Shown here: positions 1 through 6,121 of the stretch, piece by piece
How the letters are laid out: every line of letters begins with the position of its first letter
How positions within the stretch are numbered: position 1 is the first letter of the stretch
NCBI GenBank assembly: GCA_903930805.1
Contig: CAIYZZ010000424.1
Location: 1 to 6,210, forward strand
Direction: 5' to 3'
DNA length: 6,210 nucleotides
Origin: an uncultured Rhodocyclaceae bacterium
GTDB taxonomy: Bacteria > Pseudomonadota > Gammaproteobacteria > Burkholderiales > Rhodocyclaceae
Made by a program: the position numbers and the translations under genes
Notes under the pieces: generated by a model
Told to the model about the DNA's origin: nothing
Database searches by the model: none
Seen by the model: only the letters and a program-made list of their open reading frames with translations

Positions 1-526
1 CATATTTGATGTCATTGAGACTTAGCACTCCCGGACGAACGTTTTGGGAGCGAATAAAAGGAATTCCTTCTGCTGGTGAGCAAAAGTGCGCAGTCGTCTC
101 TCCGACGTGCCCAACCGAAACTCGCTCACAAACTTCTTCAAGTGGCTTAAAGACCCAGTGCGCAGCAAGGCGCATAGAATTTTGGGTAAAAGTCGGCGCT
201 GGCGAGACGGCGCTTCCCGTGATTTTCTCCTGCACGACGATTCGATCCTTCTGGATGATCTTGCGGAACGACTCGCTGGTCGTCGCCCAATCAACCACAT
301 CGACCTTGATCGGCAATTCGGATTCGTCAAATGCTTCTGCCAGATCGGCGACAACGCTGATCGGCAGCGGTTGATCGCCAACGATGGCGAGATCGAGGTC
401 TGAAAAAGGCTTGGCGGTCCATTTCACGCGCGAGCCGAAGGCCCAGACTTCGCGTTCGGGAACTAATTTCCGAAGTATGGCGAGCACGAGCTCCAAGTCG
501 TGCGGGTTCAGGTCAATCGGCTGCAC
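1..526 (-). CDS. MntA-like nucleotidyltransferase fused in frame to HsdS N-terminus (partial)
   Basis: I translated this frame by hand. From the GTG at 526 it is open for 175 codons to the window edge with no stop. Residues 1-99 form a minimal nucleotidyltransferase: G31-S32, then ten residues, then D43-x-D45 (the GSX10DXD signature), with a further acidic pair in VDVVD at 75-79. In known HepT/MntA pairs this enzyme AMPylates and silences the HEPN partner, which is encoded immediately upstream here. Residues 100-123 are a linker without recognisable features. Residues 124-175 match the start of type I specificity subunits: WVFKPLEEVCERVSVGHVG, then the family block IPFIRSQNVRPG at 155-166. 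That part would choose the DNA target for HsdM. An in-frame ATG lies at 175 (residue 118), but I see no ribosome binding site before it. The chain is therefore read as one fusion unless a frameshift error hides a stop. The rest of HsdS is outside the window. The domain calls are strong; the fusion itself is less certain. Confidence 0.8.
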   Translation of the reverse strand, partial: MQPIDLNPHDLELVLAILRKLVPEREVWAFGSRVKWTAKPFSDLDLAIVGDQPLPISVVADLAEAFDESELPIKVDVVDWATTSESFRKIIQKDRIVVQEKITGSAVSPAPTFTQNSMRLAAHWVFKPLEEVCERVSVGHVGETTAHFCSPAEGIPFIRSQNVRPGVLSLNDIKY

Positions 527-938
527 GGTTACGCTTTTCCAGTTCTTCAAGCAGATAACAAACGTCGCTGGCGAAATCGCGCAGCACGGCGACGATCTCT
601 TCGGCCTTGTCTTCGTCGTAGGTGTGGCTGGTGATGTTGCGTTTGTCGCGGTAATTTTTGAACCGGGCCACATCGGCAACCAAACCGGCCTCCGCGCCGG
701 AGCGGATGACTTCCATGTAGGTCATCTTGTCGACGGTGGCCGGGTCGGCAGCCATTTGCTCCAGTTGCCGTTTAAGCATCTTGAAGCCGAGCTCATGAGT
801 GAACTCGAATGCCTGAATCGACGCGGCCCGAAATTGTTCGCGCAAATCCGGGTCATCCGCCAGTTCTGAATAGAGGTAGCCGAGGCTTTTGCCCAATGCC
901 GTATAGGCGCTACGTAGTGGTGAAATATCGAGAGCCAT
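513..938 (-). CDS. HEPN-domain protein, HepT-like / HI0074 family nucleotidyltransferase partner
   Basis: The 141-residue, mostly helical protein belongs to the HEPN group of nucleotidyltransferase partners (the substrate-binding HI0074 type, related to HepT toxins). Residues 100-107 read RNITSHTY, an intact RX4HXY motif with R100, H105 and Y107. In characterised HepT proteins R and H form the RNase site, and the tyrosine is the residue that MntA modifies with AMP. The following gene is such a nucleotidyltransferase and overlaps this one by 14 bases, which fits a co-translated pair. The ATG at 938 is supported by AAAGGG 8 bases upstream and lies only 5 bases after the hsdM stop, so it must be expressed with the methyltransferase. 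Toxin activity is inferred from the motif. A non-toxic accessory role, as first proposed for HI0074-type proteins, remains possible. Confidence 0.88.
   Translation of the reverse strand: MALDISPLRSAYTALGKSLGYLYSELADDPDLREQFRAASIQAFEFTHELGFKMLKRQLEQMAADPATVDKMTYMEVIRSGAEAGLVADVARFKNYRDKRNITSHTYDEDKAEEIVAVLRDFASDVCYLLEELEKRNRAAD
527..540 (-). promoter_or_regulatory. Ribosome binding site of the nucleotidyltransferase-HsdS frame
   Basis: On the minus strand GGAAAAG (540 down to 534) precedes GTG at 526 by 7 bases. It lies inside the end of the HEPN coding region. This supports the GTG as the start and suggests translational coupling with the HEPN gene. Confidence 0.5.
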
Positions 939-943
939 GACTT

Positions 944-2527
944 TTACCCTTTCGTGTTCGCTTCGTCATTCAGGAAGCCGAGCGCTCGCAGGTTGGCGCG
1001 GATGGATTTCTCCAGCACTGCACCGGTTTCAAATTGTTCGTCCAGTTCGACCGACAGCCGCCGCATCTTGTCTTCAAACGGTTCGCCGTCGCCTTCGATT
1101 AGCTCTGAGCCGACATAGCGGCCGGGAGTGAGCGCGTATTCGGCCGAACGCACTTCGTCGAGACTGGCGGCCTTGCAGAAGCCGGCAATGTCGGCATAGG
1201 CAGCAGCACTGTCGCCGCGCCAAGCGTGATAAGTGCCGGCGATGGCTTTCAGATCGTCATCAGACAGCTCCCGGTGCGTGCGGTCGGCCATGCGGCCGAG
1301 CTTGCGGGCATCGATGAACAGGATTTCGCCGGAGCGGTCGCGCAGCGCTTTGCCTTCCTGTCCTTTGCCATTGCGTTTGTTGCGCGCCAGGAACCACAGG
1401 CAGACAGGAATCTGCGTCGAATAGAAAAGCTGGCCCGGCAGCGCCACCATGCAATCGACCATATTGGCATTGATGATGGCCCTGCGAATGTCACCTTCGC
1501 CGCCGCTGTTGGATGACATGGAACCGTTGGCTAGCACAAAACCCGCAACACCGTTGGGCGCAAGGTGGTGAATGAAGTGCTGCACCCAGGCAAAGTTGGC
1601 GTTGCTGGTGGAGGGCAGGCCGTGAGCCCAGCGCTTGTCTTCCTTGAGACGGTCGCCGCCCCAGTCGCTCATGTTGAACGGCGGGTTGGCGATGATGTAG
1701 TCGGCCTTCAGGTCGGGGTGCATGTCGCGGTGGAAGCTGTCGGCGGGTTCCTTGCCAAGGTTAGCTTCGATGCCGCGAATGGCGAGGTTCATCATGGCCA
1801 GCCGCCAGGTCGTCGGGTTGGATTCCTGACCATAGACCGACACATCGCCGATATGGCCGCCATGCGCTTCGACGAACTTCTCGCTGCTGACGAACATGCC
1901 ACCTGAGCCGCAACAGGGGTCATACACACGCCCTTTGTAGGGGGCGAGCATTTCGACCAGTAGCCGCACGACGCTTTGCGGGGTGTAGAACTGACCGCCC
2001 TTTTTGCCTTCGGCGCTGGCGAACTGGGAGAGGAAGTATTCATAGACGCGGCCGAGAATGTCCTTGCTGCGGCTTTCGGCATCGCCCAAGCCAATGCCGG
2101 CAATCAGATTGACCACGCCGCCCAGGTTGCGCTTATCCAGCGAGGGGCGGGCATAGTCCTTGGGCAGCACACCCTTGAGACGCGGGTTGTCGTTTTCGAT
2201 GGCGACCATGGCGTCGTCGATCAGATTGCCGATGTTCGGTTGCGTGGCGTGGCCTTGCAGATAAGCCCAGCGCGCTTCCTTGGGCACCCAGAAGATGTTT
2301 TCGGCAAGATATTCGTCGCGGTCCTCGGGGTCCGCGCCTTGGTCCTTCTGGCCGGCGAGTTCGTCGTATTTCTCGGCGAAGGCGTCGGAGATGTACTTGA
2401 GGAAAATCAGGCCAAGGACGACGTGCTTGTATTCGGCGGCGTCCATGTGCCCGCGCAGCTTGTCGGCAGTGGCCCAGAGCGTTTGCTCGAAGCCGAGTTT
2501 GACGGCGTTTTTATTGTCAGTTGCCAT
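944..2527 (-). CDS. hsdM: Type I restriction-modification methyltransferase subunit HsdM
   Basis: This 527-residue protein is the modification subunit of a type I restriction system. It transfers methyl groups from S-adenosylmethionine to adenine N6 in complex with HsdS. The N-terminal HsdM helical domain covers roughly residues 5-130 ([21 protein letters not shown] is its typical start). The N6-methyltransferase domain follows, with the [10 protein letters not shown] stretch at 178-187, the AdoMet-binding motif [10 protein letters not shown] at 203-212 and the catalytic NPPF at 281-284. Length and motifs are those of an intact family member. I chose the ATG at 2527 because conserved sequence begins just after it and a weak GAAAG sits 8 bases upstream; the frame can be extended to a TTG at 2566 but that adds nothing conserved. 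It is followed after 5 bases by the HEPN gene and then by the HsdS-bearing frame. No restriction subunit hsdR is seen in the window. Confidence 0.97.
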   Translation of the reverse strand: MATDNKNAVKLGFEQTLWATADKLRGHMDAAEYKHVVLGLIFLKYISDAFAEKYDELAGQKDQGADPEDRDEYLAENIFWVPKEARWAYLQGHATQPNIGNLIDDAMVAIENDNPRLKGVLPKDYARPSLDKRNLGGVVNLIAGIGLGDAESRSKDILGRVYEYFLSQFASAEGKKGGQFYTPQSVVRLLVEMLAPYKGRVYDPCCGSGGMFVSSEKFVEAHGGHIGDVSVYGQESNPTTWRLAMMNLAIRGIEANLGKEPADSFHRDMHPDLKADYIIANPPFNMSDWGGDRLKEDKRWAHGLPSTSNANFAWVQHFIHHLAPNGVAGFVLANGSMSSNSGGEGDIRRAIINANMVDCMVALPGQLFYSTQIPVCLWFLARNKRNGKGQEGKALRDRSGEILFIDARKLGRMADRTHRELSDDDLKAIAGTYHAWRGDSAAAYADIAGFCKAASLDEVRSAEYALTPGRYVGSELIEGDGEPFEDKMRRLSVELDEQFETGAVLEKSIRANLRALGFLNDEANTKG

Positions 2528-2555
2528 GTTGGTTACTTTCAGCGGGAACCTTTGA

Positions 2556-2573
2556 GAGTGACGCAAGTGACGC
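2556..2573 (+). repeat. 18-base inverted repeat, copy near hsdM
   Basis: The plus strand reads GAGTGACGCAAGTGACGC. It is itself a 9-base tandem repeat (AGTGACGC twice, from 2557 and 2566). Its partner at 2682-2699 is in opposite orientation and matches at 15 of 18 bases. The three differences, at repeat positions 8, 12 and 16, are all G versus A. Confidence 0.6.
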
Positions 2574-2580
2574 CACTTGC
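2563..2580. repeat. Perfect 7-bp hairpin with 4-base loop
   Basis: GCAAGTG at 2563-2569 pairs with CACTTGC at 2574-2580 around the loop ACGC. It overlaps one arm of the 18-base inverted repeat and lies 36-53 bases upstream of the hsdM ATG, a position suited to an operator or to structure in the 5' leader. Confidence 0.5.
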
Positions 2581-2605
2581 CACATATTGTCGAATAGATG
2601 CGAGC

Positions 2606-2623
2606 TCATGGCGTGAGCCATGA
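2606..2623. repeat. Perfect 7-bp hairpin with 4-base loop
   Basis: TCATGGC at 2606-2612 pairs with GCCATGA at 2617-2623 around GTGA. It lies in the middle of the gap. A smaller 5-bp hairpin, CACGC/GCGTG, follows at 2636-2648. Confidence 0.5.
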
Positions 2624-2681
2624 ATAACGATGTACCACGCAAGGCGTGATGGAGGGGTAGTTGATAGAGATGTTGGCCGAT

Positions 2682-2699
2682 GTGTCATTTGTGTCACTC
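2682..2699 (-). repeat. 18-base inverted repeat, copy near the membrane-protein gene
   Basis: Read on the minus strand this is GAGTGACACAAATGACAC, the partner of the copy at 2556-2573. It ends 3 bases before the stop codon of the membrane-protein gene. The two copies face each other across about 108 bases, so they could be regulatory sites, a weak long stem, or worn ends of a small inserted element. Confidence 0.6.
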
Positions 2700-2701
2700 C
2701 C

Positions 2702-3286
2702 CTAATCCGGGGCTGCAATTCGGCCATAGTCGTCAGGGACAACGCTGGCAGGTAATGGCTTGGATACGGCTGGAGGCTTCTCTATTGTGCCGCGCTCTCT
2801 TCTTATTGCCGCCTCGATCACCAGCTCGCTTCTGAGTCTTTGCAGGCTTTGGACGCCAGGAAAAAATCCAAACGTCTTTACGGCCACCAATGCCACAAAA
2901 GCCGCAGTGATGCTGCTTAACAAAGGGTCAAGTGAAACCGGCCCATACCCCGGTAGGTTGAACTCAAGTAAACCCTTCGCAAAATTATCTACGATCAGCA
3001 GCATGGCAGTGATAACCGAGACGCCAAGCAAGCCGAGCCAATATTTTTGCTGCTCTTCCAGTGCAGCAGTAAGCCGTTTTGCTTCGTCAGTCGTGATTTG
3101 ATCCGACTGCAGGAAATTTGCAGTGACGGGAATTACTTGAACGAGTGCTGCGACTAAGAGGCCAAGAAAAACCAACAGTCCCTGGTCAAGCTTCCCCCAG
3201 CTCTCAAGTGGCATCCAGCGATAAGCAACCACCCCGGCAGCAATAGGGATCGCGGCATTGAGGGCTACGGCCGACCTCTTAATCAT
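2702..3286 (-). CDS. Four-helix membrane protein of unknown function
   Basis: I do not recognise this 194-residue protein. Four hydrophobic segments are visible, at roughly residues 5-22, 36-59, 82-107 and 119-142, making it an integral inner-membrane protein. A basic start (M-I-K-R-S) precedes the first helix. A charged loop at 61-81 (DQITTDEAKRLTAALEEQQK) lies between helices 2 and 3. The last 50 residues are a hydrophilic tail with basic residues (IRRER) and proline. The ATG at 3286 is preferred: GGAAAG stands 7 bases before it and it overlaps the stop of the upstream gene by 8 bases, the usual layout for coupled translation. An ATG at 3301 is an alternative. The tight link to the upstream soluble protein suggests the two work together, perhaps as sensor and membrane effector. 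That is inference from layout only. Confidence 0.85.
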   Translation of the reverse strand: MIKRSAVALNAAIPIAAGVVAYRWMPLESWGKLDQGLLVFLGLLVAALVQVIPVTANFLQSDQITTDEAKRLTAALEEQQKYWLGLLGVSVITAMLLIVDNFAKGLLEFNLPGYGPVSLDPLLSSITAAFVALVAVKTFGFFPGVQSLQRLRSELVIEAAIRRERGTIEKPPAVSKPLPASVVPDDYGRIAAPD

Positions 3287-4487
3287 CGGTAATCTTTCCA
3301 TTTGCCACGAAGATTTCAAGCGCTTCCTTCATGGCACGGAGTACATCATTGGGGTCAAGCAGGCTGCCAGTGCGAACCTCGTCTCCTTGCTGCGCTGTGC
3401 GGAGTTTGATTGAGGCCGTGTGATGCAATCGAATGCTGCCGTCGGCAGTTTTTGATCCACCCTTTGCACGAACTTCAAGCTGGCTGTCGGGTATGTTGCG
3501 CAATCCGGTTTCGAGTTGTTTTAGACCTTCTCTGCTGACTTGCCGCTTTTTTGTTTGGTATCCGATTCTGACCTCAACCCGAAGATCGGCATCATCTGGA
3601 ACAGCTTTCATGATCTTTTCAACATTGGCGGTGCCGCCAAGCAGCGTTGCCAGAATCTCCCTGGCATGCTGCCACCCGGTTGTACGTTGTGTCTCAAGAC
3701 TCTCTGACTGCGCCGTGATTTTTTCTGTCACAACTTGCTGAAGCTGCGTTTGTGGCTCCATGGGTGCAGGCGTCGCGACGCCACCAATTACCAGCTCCTG
3801 AATGTCAGCCAGATCGCCACCAATCACATCCTCATCAAACTTGCTTGCTAAAACGGTCTGAAAGGTTTTTGGCACCACATCGGTTTTGTCCTTCAGGAGC
3901 CACGTCAGGTAGCTTTCCAGAGTATCCGTCTTCAGGGAGAGGCTTTGAATTACGAATGCATGATTCCCGGCAAGCATCCAGTGCATGATCGAATGAACAT
4001 ATTCCTTGCGTTCAGGGGCAGGCATCTGTTCGACGGATGCAGATGCGGCATCCTTCTGGCCGGCATCAAAGAGTGCTTGTAAATGTCCACGGGTAAAGTG
4101 CAGGATGTCGCCGAAAACGAGGTCATGGCCGTCCTTCTTGCCATCGTAGTAGTTGTTGACGAAGTAGTTGTCCTCTCCACACTCCCAAACCCGTAAGGCA
4201 TATCTATTTGCCAGCGCAATACCATCAACAGTCTTGCTCATTGCCGAGCGGACAGATTCTTCCAAGGTCGTGCCGTTGGGTAGCACGGAATCAGCCAGGC
4301 GACGGTAATGGATGGTGACGGTGCGACGATCCCCCAATGCCATTGCGATCTCCTCAATTCTCTTAAATCCCGCTATTGTGCCGTCCTTTGCCCTCGGACG
4401 GTATTCTTGGCAGAGTAAATCAACCCTTGATGGCTGCATAAGTGTGGTAACGGCCATTAAATTCTTCATCTTTCGGCTTAATTCCAT
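3279..4487 (-). CDS. Soluble two-part protein of unknown function, partner of the membrane protein
   Basis: I do not recognise this 402-residue protein. It has no signal peptide or membrane helix and is probably cytoplasmic. The N-terminal part (about 20-235) mixes predicted strands and helices, with notable aromatic and acidic stretches (YALRVWECGEDNYFVNNYYDG, 96-116, then GDILHFTRGHL, 126-136). A Q/E/T-rich stretch at 245-270 could be a flexible or coiled linker. The C-terminal part (about 271-398) looks like a separate alpha/beta domain, with alternating strands such as DLRVEVRIGYQTKKRQVS and SIRLHHTASIKLR. The ATG at 4487 has GAGG 7 bases upstream but lies 68 bases inside the primase end; in-frame ATGs at 4469, 4457 and 4439 are alternatives. 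The coding sequence looks less GC-rich than its neighbours (28 of 60 bases in the line at 3841, against 35 of 60 in the primase at 5281), which fits separate acquisition. Confidence 0.85.
   Translation of the reverse strand: MELSRKMKNLMAVTTLMQPSRVDLLCQEYRPRAKDGTIAGFKRIEEIAMALGDRRTVTIHYRRLADSVLPNGTTLEESVRSAMSKTVDGIALANRYALRVWECGEDNYFVNNYYDGKKDGHDLVFGDILHFTRGHLQALFDAGQKDAASASVEQMPAPERKEYVHSIMHWMLAGNHAFVIQSLSLKTDTLESYLTWLLKDKTDVVPKTFQTVLASKFDEDVIGGDLADIQELVIGGVATPAPMEPQTQLQQVVTEKITAQSESLETQRTTGWQHAREILATLLGGTANVEKIMKAVPDDADLRVEVRIGYQTKKRQVSREGLKQLETGLRNIPDSQLEVRAKGGSKTADGSIRLHHTASIKLRTAQQGDEVRTGSLLDPNDVLRAMKEALEIFVANGKITDD
3287..3299 (-). promoter_or_regulatory. Ribosome binding site deciding the membrane-protein start
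   Basis: GGAAAG (3299 down to 3294 on the minus strand) is 7 bases before the ATG at 3286. It lies within the last codons of the upstream gene. It also overlaps the competing ATG at 3301, so that codon is probably not the main start. Confidence 0.5.
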
Positions 4488-6105
4488 CCATCATCCTCGT
4501 GCCACCCGTACCGCGCCATGGCTCGAAGCCAAGGCGCTTGAGCCGGTTGGTGAAGTTGTTGCGATTCAAGGTTCGACGCACGCCGGCAGCTTCAGCCCAG
4601 GACTGATAACGGTTGAATAAGTCGGCGCTGGTGGAACGGCAATGCAAGCCGGTTTCGCAAGATTCATCGACAAACTGCGCTACCTGATCGGCCTCCATGC
4701 GCCACTGACGGGCAATGTCGGTACTACTGGCGCATTCTGTGAATGCCTTGTTCTCGATCAGGCGTTGCAGGCCGGCCAGTGCGAGATTGAGGATGCCGGG
4801 CAGTTCGGCTTTGAGCTTGTCGAGCAGATGCACGTCGCGATTCGCGCCCTCGAACTTGTTGTTGAAGGTGATGACGATGGCGCGGCGAAACAGTGCGTCG
4901 GAGAAGTCCCGCGTGTGCGGCAGGTGGTTGGTGCCGAACCAGTGTTTGGCGTAGGGGAGAAAGTCGAACGGGTCTTTGTGCTTGTGCTCGGCGGTCGTCA
5001 TTTCGCCCGAGACCAGCGATTTGAGCTGTGCATCGGCAATCTCGGCGCCCTCGGCAATCTCGGTGATGATGTTGGCCAGACGGCCTTGCAGGTGGCCACG
5101 CTGGAAGCGGTTTTCAAACTGGCTGGGCTGCACGGCGCAGACGTGCTCCCGGCCCACCAGTGATTCGATGACGTGAAGCAAAACGGATTTACCGTTGGCG
5201 CCGGCGCCGATAAGCATGAAAAACTTTTCGAGGTGGCAGGACGGAATGAAGGTGTAACCCAGCGCCTCAAGTACCGCGCTGGCCTTATCGCCGGCATCCA
5301 TGTCACCGTTGAATATCTCGCGCAGGAACTGCTCGAAGCGCGGCGCGGCGGCACCGGGGTCATAGGCGACGGGCAGCATGGCGGTTCGGTAATGTTCGCG
5401 CTCGTGCGGCAGCAGCACCCAGCGGCCATTCTGGTAAGCCAGTTCACCGTTGGCGCAGTTGATGGTCTGCGGGTTTTCGTCGAAACAGTGGCTTGGCTGG
5501 TGCGCTTCGGTCTTTACCATGTCAAGCACGGAATTCACGACGGCGGCGGTCAGTTCGTTGTTTGCAGTGACGTCGTGGATCTTCTGCTTGATCTCTCGGT
5601 CGTTGACGCGTCGCCAAACGCCATCACCGCGCCAGCGCCAGAGATAACCGCTGGCGTCGAGCAAATTTCCGGCGCCGAATGACTTGATGACTTCGCGCGC
5701 GGCCTTGAGGTGGTCCATGTCGCGCGTGGCGCCAACGTGTTCGTAGAGCTTGGCGTCTTCCTTGAGGCTGGCGACGGATACATGCGCTTTCTTGGCGATG
5801 TGCTTGCGCAGCGAATGTCGCTCGGTTTCCTTCAGATCACAGGTGCTGACCAGTTCGGCAAGCCGGCTTGTGAGTTCGTCGAAATCGTCGGTGGCGTCGA
5901 TCATGGTGGCCAGATCGCGGCGGGAATGCTGTGGCTGAGAGGCGGCCGCATCGGGGGCGTAGCGGCTGACGGACTCGGCAATGTGGCGCACGTCGGCGGC
6001 GTCGAGCGGGGGCTGGCAGCGTGTGGCGTTTTCCTGTTGCAGGGCGGCATCGATGGCGTCAGGCGACATGCCGCGTCGGCGCATGGTTCCGGCTAGGCTG
6101 GTCAA
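4420..6105 (-). CDS. P4-type phage/plasmid primase-helicase, N-terminally truncated
   Basis: This is the C-terminal two-thirds of a replication protein that combines primase and superfamily 3 helicase, as in P4-like satellites and integrative plasmids. From the TTG at 6105 (561 residues) it shows the primase C-terminal helical domain at 1-50 (TSLAGTMRRRGMSP), a D5-type N-terminal domain at about 130-290, the Walker A motif GAGANGKS at 300-307, a Walker B-like IITEIAE at 346-352, the sensor region GTNHLPHTRD at 391-400, and arginines R407-R408. Family similarity continues upstream of the TTG: the minus strand also encodes the typical S-R-N-G-T up to about 6120. The frame then meets a TAG at 6127-6129. 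The TTG is thus only the first available start, and the catalytic primase domain has been lost. The helicase core looks intact, but function is doubtful without the missing part. Its end overlaps the next gene by 68 bases. Confidence 0.92.
   Translation of the reverse strand: MTSLAGTMRRRGMSPDAIDAALQQENATRCQPPLDAADVRHIAESVSRYAPDAAASQPQHSRRDLATMIDATDDFDELTSRLAELVSTCDLKETERHSLRKHIAKKAHVSVASLKEDAKLYEHVGATRDMDHLKAAREVIKSFGAGNLLDASGYLWRWRGDGVWRRVNDREIKQKIHDVTANNELTAAVVNSVLDMVKTEAHQPSHCFDENPQTINCANGELAYQNGRWVLLPHEREHYRTAMLPVAYDPGAAAPRFEQFLREIFNGDMDAGDKASAVLEALGYTFIPSCHLEKFFMLIGAGANGKSVLLHVIESLVGREHVCAVQPSQFENRFQRGHLQGRLANIITEIAEGAEIADAQLKSLVSGEMTTAEHKHKDPFDFLPYAKHWFGTNHLPHTRDFSDALFRRAIVITFNNKFEGANRDVHLLDKLKAELPGILNLALAGLQRLIENKAFTECASSTDIARQWRMEADQVAQFVDESCETGLHCRSTSADLFNRYQSWAEAAGVRRTLNRNNFTNRLKRLGFEPWRGTGGTRMMDGIKPKDEEFNGRYHTYAAIKG
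4488..4498 (-). promoter_or_regulatory. Ribosome binding site deciding the start of the 402-residue protein
   Basis: GAGG (4498 down to 4495 on the minus strand) stands 7 bases before the ATG at 4487 and lies within the primase coding region. The later in-frame ATG codons have weaker or no such site, which favours the longest form. Confidence 0.4.
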
Positions 6106-6106
6106 G

Positions 6107-6121
6107 GTTCCGTTGCGGCTA
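6107..6121. other. Junction between primase and integrase fragments
   Basis: The 14 bases 6107-6120 (GTTCCGTTGCGGCT) can be read as integrase VPLRL on the plus strand and as primase SRNGT on the minus strand, both fitting their families. Beyond this point each protein's similarity stops. This is what a recombination or assembly join through a short shared sequence would leave. Confidence 0.6.

Larger units (their letters stand above)
2528..2701. other. Non-coding gap upstream of hsdM, rich in inverted repeats
   Basis: This 174-base stretch separates the membrane-protein gene from hsdM and is the only sizeable gap among the genes. It is where an hsdM promoter would be expected, but I found no convincing pair of -35 and -10 boxes. 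It contains an 18-base inverted repeat near its two ends and three short hairpins (listed separately). No T-run follows any hairpin on either strand, so they do not look like ordinary terminators. A short minus-strand frame crosses the gap, but it overlaps the membrane-protein end and I do not regard it as a gene. Confidence 0.6.

Noticed and set aside
22..381. Minus-strand frame of 119 codons starting at 381
   Set aside because: It is rich in R and S with no family features. The neighbouring frame carries the nucleotidyltransferase and HsdS motifs without interruption.
2528..2566. Earlier TTG start for hsdM at 2566
   Set aside because: The extra 13 residues are not conserved and overlap the hairpin region. 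The ATG at 2527 fits the family's usual N-terminus.
1976..2623. Plus-strand open frame of 215 codons
   Set aside because: It lies opposite hsdM, whose motifs are unmistakable. The plus-strand product shows no family features, so it is a shadow of the GC-rich coding strand.
2563..2648. Rho-independent terminators after the membrane-protein gene
   Set aside because: The hairpins are short and none is followed by a run of T on the coding strand.
2528..2701. attC (integron) site or CRISPR repeats in the gap
   Set aside because: There are no RYYYAAC/GTTRRRY core sites and no regularly spaced repeats with unique spacers, only one inverted pair and short hairpins.
2539..2742. Short minus-strand frame crossing the gap between the membrane-protein gene and hsdM
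   Set aside because: It overlaps the membrane-protein end, has no ribosome site and owes its G-V-T repeats to the 18-base inverted repeat. It might be a remnant of a primase C-terminal extension, but I cannot support that.
2702..4487. Identification of the two-gene module as Kiwa (KwaA/KwaB)
   Set aside because: A four-helix membrane protein with a soluble partner is reminiscent, but the gene order is reversed and I see no similarity to KwaB.
4642..5682. Long plus-strand frames opposite the primase
   Set aside because: The helicase Walker and sensor motifs are on the minus strand, and the plus-strand frames have no recognisable domain.
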